From contig JBEYHY010000010.1 of the NCBI GenBank assembly GCA_040635515.1, forward strand, positions 92,396 to 156,395: a stretch of DNA of 64,000 nucleotides. The letters run 5' to 3'. Below, one piece after another: positions 58,284 through 64,000 of the stretch. The notes beneath the pieces were generated by a model, which saw nothing but the letters and a program-made list of their open reading frames with translations, made no database searches and was not told the DNA's origin. The position numbers and the translations under genes were made by a program. The stretch's first letter is position 1. Each line of letters starts with the position of its first letter. This DNA is from Prauserella_A sp040635515 (GTDB lineage: Bacteria; Actinomycetota; Actinomycetes; Mycobacteriales; Pseudonocardiaceae).

Positions 58284-60050
58284 GTGAGCAACGAGGCCGC
58301 GGCGCACAGCACGACCACCGGCGGCGAGCCGGGCGGGGCAGGCAAGGCAGGTGCCGCCACCCGCGCCTTCCGGGAGGCGCGCGACTTTCTCGTCGCGCAC
58401 CGGGAGGACTACGACAAGGCCTACGCGGGCTTCGCGTGGCCCCAGCTGAGCGAGTTCAACTGGGCGCTCGACTGGTTCGACGCGATCGCGGCCGATCCGG
58501 CCAACGCGGAGCGCTACGCGCTGTGGATCGTGGAGGAGGACGGCTCGGAGACGCGCTGGACCTACCCGGAGATGTCGCGCAGGTCCAATCAGGTCGCCAA
58601 CTGGTTGCGCGCCAACGGGGTCCGCAGGGGCGACCGGCTGATCCTGATGCTCGGCAACCAGGGCGAGCTGTGGGAGACGATTCTCGCCGCGATCAAGCTC
58701 GGCGCCGTCATCATCCCCGCCTCGACCCTGCTCGGGCCCGCCGACCTCGCCGACAGGGTCGAGCGCGGCAACGCGCGGCACGTGGTGATCCGCTCGGCCG
58801 ACGCGGCCAAGTTCGACGGCATCGGCGGCGACTACACGCGCATCGTCGTGGGTGAGTCCGTGCCGGGCTGGCTGTCCTTCACCGACGCCTACGCCTGCGA
58901 CGAGTCGTTCACGCCGGAGGGCCCGACCTCGGCCACCGACCCGCTGCTGCTCTACTTCACCTCGGGAACCACCGCACAGCCCAAACTCGTCCAGCACACC
59001 CAGGTGTCCTACCCGGTCGGCCACCTTTCCACGATGTACTGGATCGGGCTCGAACCAGGCGACGTGCACCTCAACATCTCCTCGCCTGGCTGGGCGAAAC
59101 ACGCGTGGAGCAACGTGTTCGCACCGTGGAACGCCGAGGCGACCGTCTTCCTGTACAACTACACGCGCTTCGACGCGAACGCGCTGATGGCGCAGATGGA
59201 CCGCTGCGGCATCACGAGCTTCTGCGCGCCGCCGACCGTGTGGCGAATGCTGATCCAGGCGGATCTCACGGCGCTGCGGGTCCCGCCCCGCAAGGTCGTC
59301 GGGGCCGGCGAACCGCTCAACCCCGAGGTGATCGAGCAGGTCCGCACGGCATGGGGCGTGACGATCAGGGACGGCTTCGGCCAGACCGAGACGAGCGTGC
59401 AGATCGCGAACACGCCGGGCCAGCCGGTCAAGCCGGGTTCGATGGGCAGGGCGGTGCCCGGCTTCACGGTGGCGCTTGTCGACCCCGCCAGCGGCGAACG
59501 GGCGGGGGAGGGGGAGATCTGCCTCGACCTCGCGCACCGGCCCGCCGGGCTGATGGTGGGCTACGCCGACGACGAGGAACGCACCGCCGCGGCGTTCGCG
59601 GGCGGCTACTACCACACGGGCGACGTCGGCTCGATCGACGAGCAGGGCTACATCACCTATGTCGGCCGCACCGACGACGTGTTCAAGGCCTCCGACTACC
59701 GCATCTCGCCGTTCGAGCTGGAGAGTGTGCTGCTCGAACACGAGGCGGTGGCCGAGGCCGCCGTCGTTCCCGCCCCCGACCCGATCCGGCTCGCCGTGCC
59801 GAAGGCCTACGTCGTGCTGGCGTCGGGACACTCTCCCGACGCGGCGACGGCGGAGAGCATCCTGGCCTTCTGCAGGCAGCATCTGGCGCCGTACAAGCGG
59901 GTTCGCAGGATCGAGTTCGCGGACCTGCCCAAGACGATCTCCGGCAAGATCCGCAGGGTCGAGCTGCGTGGCAGGGAGGACGCCGGTGGTGACCAGTCGC
60001 GGATCGCTGGTGAGTTCCGCGAAGAGGACTTTCCGGGCCTCAAGGGCTGA
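58284..60050 (+). CDS. Acyl-CoA synthetase (AMP-forming)
   Basis: 588 residues of the ANL superfamily. Motifs: LLYFTSGTTAQPKLVQHTQ (P-loop), GFGQTETS, YYHTGDVGSIDEQGYI, GRTDDVFKASDYRISPFELE and PKTISGKIRRVEL (catalytic Lys). It resembles medium-chain acyl-CoA ligases (HNISSPGWAKHAWS pattern). GTG 58284 follows AAGGAGAACAAC. It is the next gene after the crotonase, so the pair probably activates and processes an acid by beta-oxidation. Confidence 0.9.
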   Translation: MSNEAAAHSTTTGGEPGGAGKAGAATRAFREARDFLVAHREDYDKAYAGFAWPQLSEFNWALDWFDAIAADPANAERYALWIVEEDGSETRWTYPEMSRRSNQVANWLRANGVRRGDRLILMLGNQGELWETILAAIKLGAVIIPASTLLGPADLADRVERGNARHVVIRSADAAKFDGIGGDYTRIVVGESVPGWLSFTDAYACDESFTPEGPTSATDPLLLYFTSGTTAQPKLVQHTQVSYPVGHLSTMYWIGLEPGDVHLNISSPGWAKHAWSNVFAPWNAEATVFLYNYTRFDANALMAQMDRCGITSFCAPPTVWRMLIQADLTALRVPPRKVVGAGEPLNPEVIEQVRTAWGVTIRDGFGQTETSVQIANTPGQPVKPGSMGRAVPGFTVALVDPASGERAGEGEICLDLAHRPAGLMVGYADDEERTAAAFAGGYYHTGDVGSIDEQGYITYVGRTDDVFKASDYRISPFELESVLLEHEAVAEAAVVPAPDPIRLAVPKAYVVLASGHSPDAATAESILAFCRQHLAPYKRVRRIEFADLPKTISGKIRRVELRGREDAGGDQSRIAGEFREEDFPGLKG

Positions 60051-60288
60051 CACCGGCGCTGACTACTTTCAGTAGTAGCCCTCCGGGACGAGTCGGATCT
60101 ATTGTGGACGGTCGATGACCAGGGTTGCACCGGTTTCCTAGAATTGCCTGGGTGAAAGTTTTGCGTTGCGGGTTAACACTTTGCCAGCGCGAACCGATGG
60201 ACACAGTGAACATGGCGACGGCAGGTTTTCGATGCCGGAGCTTGCGGAAACCCATAGACCGACCCACCTGACCCGAACACAGAGAGCG

Positions 60289-60522
60289 ATGAGTACCGAA
60301 GAGAACGCGACGGGATCGACAGGATCCACAACCAGGACCGACGGGGTGGCCGGCCCGCCGACCACCCCGTGCACGGTCGTCTGGAGTCAGGGAAGGCCAT
60401 TCGTACTGGAAAGCGGACCGGGCCGCCCGCGCTGGATGGGCACGGACAACCACGGCCGGCCGCGCGCACTGACCCGTGAGGACCTGCGCCGCAGGGGCTG
60501 GAGCTATCGCCGCGCCAGCTGA
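60289..60522 (+). CDS. Small hypothetical protein
   Basis: 77 residues from ATG 60289. A Thr/Gly-rich N-terminus is followed by a compact Trp- and Arg-rich end (VVWSQGRPFVLESGPGRPRW, then DNHGRPRALTREDLRRRGWSYR). It looks like a conserved actinobacterial small protein, but no function is known. An ATG at 60232 is possible. It is 33 bp upstream of the phosphatidyltransferase gene. The 240 bases before it have no recognised element. Confidence 0.5.
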   Translation: MSTEENATGSTGSTTRTDGVAGPPTTPCTVVWSQGRPFVLESGPGRPRWMGTDNHGRPRALTREDLRRRGWSYRRAS

Positions 60523-60555
60523 GGTGCCTCGACGCGCGGCCGATACGGTGAACGG

Positions 60556-61320
60556 GTGACCGAGTCGGCAAACCCGCGCGAAGGCAACACCGTCGACCAC
60601 CCCGGCAACGACGGTAGTAACGACGGTAGTGGCGGCACGGCCGCGGTGGCCAACGGAGATACCGGCAACCCGGAGCCCTCACTGGCCCGGCAGGCGCTGA
60701 ACATCCCCAACATGTTGTCGCTGCTGCGGCTGGCCGGTGTTCCGGTGTTTCTGTGGCTGCTTCTCGGACCGCAAGAGGACGGCTGGGCGCTGGCGATTCT
60801 CGTCTTCAGCGCCCTCACCGACTGGCTCGACGGCAAGCTCGCGAGATGGCTCAACCAGCAGAGCAGGCTCGGTCAGCTCCTCGACCCCGCCGCCGACCGG
60901 CTCTACATCATCGCCACCCTCATCGCCTTCCTGTTCAGGGAGATCGTTCCGTGGTGGGTGGTCGCGGCACTCATCGGCAGGGAAATCATCTGCGGCATCT
61001 GCCTGCTTGTCCTGCGCCGACACGACTTCCTCCCGCCCGACGTGACCTACGTCGGCAAGGCGGCGACATTCAACCTGATGTACGCGTTCCCGCTGCTGCT
61101 GCTCACCCAGGGCGATTCGACGGCCGCGGAGATCGCCCGCCCGTTCGCCTACGCCTTCACCGCGTGGGGCGGTGCCCTCTATCTCTGGTCCGGTGCGCTC
61201 TACGTGGTCCAGACGGTGTTCGCTGTGTCCGGGCGGCGCCCGGTTGCCTCGGGGAACACCGGTCCGGCCGGGGACACCGAGAACTCCGGTAGCGGCGCCG
61301 GCCGCGCGGCCCGCGGGTGA
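60556..61320 (+). CDS. CDP-alcohol phosphatidyltransferase
   Basis: 254 residues. The family motif DGKLARWLNQQSRLGQLLDPAADRLY contains DGx2ARx8Gx3Dx3D (about residues 95-117). Several membrane helices (LLGPQEDGWALAILVFSAL, WVVAALIGREIICGICLLVL, YAFPLLLLTQG). It resembles phosphatidylglycerophosphate synthase PgsA or a related enzyme. GTG 60556. N- and C-terminal ~35-residue tails are low-complexity and hydrophilic, an addition to the usual core. Confidence 0.85.
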   Translation: MTESANPREGNTVDHPGNDGSNDGSGGTAAVANGDTGNPEPSLARQALNIPNMLSLLRLAGVPVFLWLLLGPQEDGWALAILVFSALTDWLDGKLARWLNQQSRLGQLLDPAADRLYIIATLIAFLFREIVPWWVVAALIGREIICGICLLVLRRHDFLPPDVTYVGKAATFNLMYAFPLLLLTQGDSTAAEIARPFAYAFTAWGGALYLWSGALYVVQTVFAVSGRRPVASGNTGPAGDTENSGSGAGRAARG

Positions 61321-61467
61321 TCACCCACTCGGCCCAGCGCCGGCGCCCGCGTGTCTCGCGTGAGGTCACAAGGAAGGCGCACGTGTCCCTCGGCTGAGCT
61401 TTTCCGTGTCCCGTTGTGCAAAGATGCCCAGCACGCAACCTGCGTAGAGCACGAAAGGGGAACGGGG

Positions 61468-61851
61468 TTGTCCACTCCGGAAGAGCTGCGCTACACCGAA
61501 GAGCACGAGTGGGTCGCCGTCAAGGACGGCGAAACCGTGCGCGTCGGGATCACCGAGTACGCGCAGGACCAGCTCGGCGACGTGGTTTTCGTCGAGCTTC
61601 CCGAGGTCGGAAGGCAGCTCGACGCCGGTGACGTGTTCGGCGAGGTCGAGTCGACCAAGAGCGTTTCCGAGCTGTTCGCACCGCTCGACGGCGAAGTGGT
61701 GGCCGTCAACGGCGCCGTTTCCGACTCGCCGGAGCTCGTCAACAGCGACCCCTACGGCGAGGGCTGGCTCATCGAGGTCAAGCTCGACGACGCGAGCACC
61801 GTCGAGGGCCTGCTCGACGCGGACGCCTACCAACGCGTGATCAACGGTTGA
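61468..61851 (+). CDS. gcvH: Glycine cleavage system H protein
   Basis: 127 residues, the standard length, starting with TTG at 61468 (AAAGGGGAACGGGG upstream). Motifs: YTEEHEWVAVKDGETVRVGITEYAQDQLGD and lipoylated Lys64 in VFGEVESTKSVSELFAP. It carries the aminomethyl group in glycine cleavage. The order gcvH-garA-ftsR-bifunctional nuclease is that of Rv1826-Rv1829. Confidence 0.95.
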   Translation: MSTPEELRYTEEHEWVAVKDGETVRVGITEYAQDQLGDVVFVELPEVGRQLDAGDVFGEVESTKSVSELFAPLDGEVVAVNGAVSDSPELVNSDPYGEGWLIEVKLDDASTVEGLLDADAYQRVING

Positions 61852-61947
61852 TCGGGGGAGCCCCGGCACCCGTGGTCGACCAGGCACGGTACGTTGGCAA
61901 CACCACGTTTTCCATGGCAATACATCCAGTGCGTTAGGAGAGCTCAG

Positions 61948-62412
61948 GTGAGCACGAACGACGGGCCCGGCGTTCCCCCGGAGCAGTCTCCGGAGCGGAC
62001 CTCCGTTTTCCGGGCCGACTTCCTGTCGGAGGTGGAAGGTCAGGAAGCACCGGCCGTCGAGCCGCAGGATGCCGGCGTCGACGCCCTGCCGACGGGCTCC
62101 GCACTGCTGGTGGTCAAGCGCGGCCCCAACGCCGGATCACGGTTCCTGCTCGATCGGGACACGACGAGCGCGGGCCGCCACCCCGACAGCGACATCTTCC
62201 TCGACGATGTCACGGTGTCGCGCAGGCACGCCGAGTTCCGCCGTGAAGGCGGCGAGTTCGTCGTGATCGACGTGGGCAGCCTCAACGGCACCTACGTCAA
62301 TCGTGAGCCGGTTGACCAGGCGGTGCTCGCCGGGGGTGACGAGGTTCAGATCGGCAAGTTCCGCCTCGTCTTCCTGACCGGCCCCGGCCACGGGGGTCAG
62401 GGGGCACAGTGA
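61948..62412 (+). CDS. garA: FHA-domain regulator GarA (OdhI-type)
   Basis: 154 residues. FHA domain: SALLVVKRGPNAGSRFLLDRDTTSAGRHPDSDIFLDDVTVSRRHAEF and SLNGTYVNREPVD. N-terminal regulatory tail ends PERTSVFRADFLSEVE. In GarA this is ETTSVF with two phospho-Thr (PknG and PknB sites); here the first is Arg17 and only Thr18 remains. It inhibits 2-oxoglutarate dehydrogenase and activates glutamate dehydrogenase when unphosphorylated in mycobacteria. GTG 61948. The next gene overlaps by GTGA. Confidence 0.92.
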   Translation: MSTNDGPGVPPEQSPERTSVFRADFLSEVEGQEAPAVEPQDAGVDALPTGSALLVVKRGPNAGSRFLLDRDTTSAGRHPDSDIFLDDVTVSRRHAEFRREGGEFVVIDVGSLNGTYVNREPVDQAVLAGGDEVQIGKFRLVFLTGPGHGGQGAQ

Positions 62413-63194
62413 CGGCTGCCGGGCGGCCACAGCGTGACGGGTTGAGCATCGGGGCCGTACTGGCGCAACTGCGCAAGGATTTCCCCGATGTCACCATCTC
62501 GAAGATCAGGTTCCTCGAATCGGAGGGCCTTGTTCAGCCTGGCCGTACGCCGTCCGGCTATCGTCAGTTCACCGCGCCCGACGTGGAGCGACTCCGCTTC
62601 GTGCTCGCCGCTCAGCGTGATCACTACCTTCCGCTGAAGGTCATCAAGGAACAGCTCGACGCGGCCGATCGCGGCGCGGAACCCTCAGCCGCGGTACCGA
62701 AACCGCCTCGCAAACTCGTCCCACTCGACGGGACGGGCGGTGACAAGCATTCCGGCCATGGGGGCCAGGCGGGACAGCCAGGTCACGGCCTTCCGGCTCC
62801 TGCCGACTTCGCTCTGGAACGTGAGGTCCGGCTGACGAGGGAAGACCTGCTCGCCGAGGCGGGAATCGACGAGGGCCTGCTTGCCGAACTCCACCAGTAC
62901 GGACTCGTCCGGCCGGGCGCGGCCGGATTCTACGACGTGGACGCGGTGCAGATCGCCAGGACCGTCAAGACCATGACCGAGTTCGGCATCGAACCTCGTC
63001 ACCTGCGCGCTTTCCGGGCTTCCGCCGATCGTGAAGTCGGCTTGCTGGAACAGATCGTCGCTCCGGTGTACCGGCACAGGGACAGCGACGCGAGGGCACG
63101 AGGCGACGAACTCGTCAGAGAACTGGCGGCCCTGTCGGTCACTTTGCATACGTTGCTGGTGAAGGCGGGTATCAGGGGTGTGACCGGCGGGTAG
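62409..63194 (+). CDS. ftsR: MerR-type regulator FtsR (Rv1828-like)
   Basis: 261 residues. Winged MerR HTH: SIGAVLAQLRKDFPDVTISKIRFLESEGLVQPGRTPSGYRQFTAPDVERLRFVLAAQ in sections, a Gly/His-rich linker, then an effector-like C-terminal part (LTREDLLAEAGIDEGLLAELHQYGL). Rv1828/FtsR is reported to activate ftsZ in corynebacteria. GTG 62409 overlaps the garA stop. The 230 bases downstream hold no recognised gene. Confidence 0.88.
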   Translation: MTAAGRPQRDGLSIGAVLAQLRKDFPDVTISKIRFLESEGLVQPGRTPSGYRQFTAPDVERLRFVLAAQRDHYLPLKVIKEQLDAADRGAEPSAAVPKPPRKLVPLDGTGGDKHSGHGGQAGQPGHGLPAPADFALEREVRLTREDLLAEAGIDEGLLAELHQYGLVRPGAAGFYDVDAVQIARTVKTMTEFGIEPRHLRAFRASADREVGLLEQIVAPVYRHRDSDARARGDELVRELAALSVTLHTLLVKAGIRGVTGG

Positions 63195-63424
63195 AATGGA
63201 ACGAGGACATGGTCGGTTCGCGTGTCTCGTCTATTACGCCACATGTCGATGCCTCAACGATCTCACCTGAATGCCGTACGGTTAGTGCAAGGTTCGCGAA
63301 CCGAGCCGACAGAATCATTCGTAGCGAGCACAGCGCCCAGTTGACGGGTAGCGTCGACCGAGTCGATGCGAGATCCTCGTGACAGCGTTGCGGCCCGCGC
63401 GCAGGAGAGGGAGGCGAAGCCCCG

Positions 63425-63898
63425 ATGAGCGAGATGCGCGTCGTCGGCGTAAGGGTCGAGCTACCCGCCAATCAGCCGATCTTGTTGCTGCGGGAAACCG
63501 AAGGTGAGCGATACCTGCCGATCTGGATCGGCTCGGTCGAGGCCACTGCGATCGCCTTGGAGCAGCAGGGCGTCCGCCCGGCCCGCCCCTTGACCCACGA
63601 CCTCCTCAAGGAAGTCATCGGAGCACTGGGCAGGGAACTGCAGCAGGTCATCATCACCGATCTGAGAGAGGGCACGTTCTTCGCCGAACTGGTCTTCGAC
63701 GGAGACATCAGAGTGTCCGCGCGGCCCAGTGATTCGGTCGCGCTGGCCTTGCGGGTCGGCGTTCCGATCCACGCCGAGGACGGTGTGCTCGAAGAAGCGG
63801 GGCTCATCATCCCCGACGAGCAGGAAGACGAGGTCGAGAAGTTCCGCGAGTTCCTCGATTCCGTTTCCCCGGAAGACTTTCGCGGCGCTGACACCTGA
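63425..63898 (+). CDS. Bifunctional nuclease-domain protein (DUF151, Rv1829-like)
   Basis: 157 residues. DUF151 blocks: MRVVGVRVELPANQPILLLRETEGERYLPIWIGSVEATAIALEQQGV, PLTHDLLKEVIGALG and LVFDGDIRVSARPSDSVALALRVGVPIHA. It has an acidic tail (DEQEDEVEKF). The family is annotated as bifunctional nuclease from a plant member; the bacterial role is unclear. ATG 63425. In mycobacteria a MerR gene follows; here the window ends 100 bases later with no gene start seen. Confidence 0.9.
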   Translation: MSEMRVVGVRVELPANQPILLLRETEGERYLPIWIGSVEATAIALEQQGVRPARPLTHDLLKEVIGALGRELQQVIITDLREGTFFAELVFDGDIRVSARPSDSVALALRVGVPIHAEDGVLEEAGLIIPDEQEDEVEKFREFLDSVSPEDFRGADT

Positions 63899-64000
63899 CA
63901 AATCCGGACGGCGAACAGCTCGGCCCTCCCCCGCACGCGCCGGTGAGGGCGGCGATCGCCGAGCGTGCCTTCCGGTATGCCGTTCGCTCGTTGCCGGTAC

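Noticed and set aside
60051..60288. Possible small RNA or riboswitch before the small hypothetical gene
   Set aside because: Only a short CTACTTTCAGTAG hairpin was found; no known riboswitch core or terminator with T-run.

Overview
The window is high-GC actinobacterial DNA. Several markers point to a mycolic-acid-type or closely related actinomycete, most likely Pseudonocardiaceae (Amycolatopsis/Prauserella-like; this is inference from gene content only): DprE2 of arabinan synthesis, F420-type flavin enzymes, the gcvH-garA-ftsR block known from mycobacteria, and a DosR-type dormancy regulon. Most genes start with ATG or GTG, and many operon neighbours overlap by ATGA or GTGA. No rRNA, tRNA, CRISPR array, insertion sequence or prophage was recognised.

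Layout. 1-1.9 kb: 3'-truncated patatin-like membrane phospholipase. 2.2-22.4 kb: an island closely matching the Mycobacterium tuberculosis DosR (dormancy/hypoxia) regulon. It holds four tandem-domain universal stress proteins, an Rv1733c-like membrane protein, a zinc alcohol dehydrogenase, a tgs-type wax ester/diacylglycerol acyltransferase, an Rv2004c-like kinase, a CBS-BON protein, three Acg-type nitroreductases, a DosT-like GAF histidine kinase that keeps the haem His/Tyr pair, DosR itself, and a second diverged DosR/DosS-like pair. Tandem DosR-box-like sites sit in front of several of these genes. 22.5-27.8 kb: a minus-strand operon with two paralogous family 2B encapsulin shell proteins (each with a cyclic-nucleotide-binding-like insert), a polyprenyl diphosphate synthase and an IspH-like protein with a long N-terminal extension and an apparent one-base frameshift. 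This is the most unusual system in the window: a predicted protein nanocompartment linked to isoprenoid metabolism.

28.4-37.8 kb: miscellaneous genes, including a DUF4239 membrane protein, a proline-rich surface protein, methyltransferases, MarR/metallo-beta-lactamase-fold/FAD-monooxygenase genes, DprE2 and an F420-type PPOX protein. 37.8-43.6 kb: a cello-oligosaccharide locus (cebEFG-bglC-cebR) with two exact TGGGAGCGCTCCCA operators. 43.6-46.1 kb: a ROK repressor divergent from xylose isomerase. 46.4-54.7 kb: an IclR regulator, acetylating acetaldehyde dehydrogenase and 4-hydroxy-2-oxovalerate aldolase, then a TetR regulator divergent from an MpaB-type oxygenase and an LLM flavin enzyme with twin operators, then an MFS transporter and a PLP lyase/decarboxylase. 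54.8-60.1 kb: ankyrin protein, siroheme synthase/SUMT, alpha/beta hydrolase, crotonase and acyl-CoA synthetase. 60.3-63.9 kb: small hypothetical gene, CDP-alcohol phosphatidyltransferase, gcvH, garA, ftsR and a bifunctional-nuclease-domain gene, in the order known from the Rv1826-Rv1829 region.

A dispersed family of 21-bp repeats, usually bounded by a GCGAGTCCCCCG element, occupies four intergenic sites (2.05, 13.75, 30.35 and 46.1-46.4 kb). At the last site two arrays face each other. All functional assignments are from reading motifs and recalled family sequences; no search was run.
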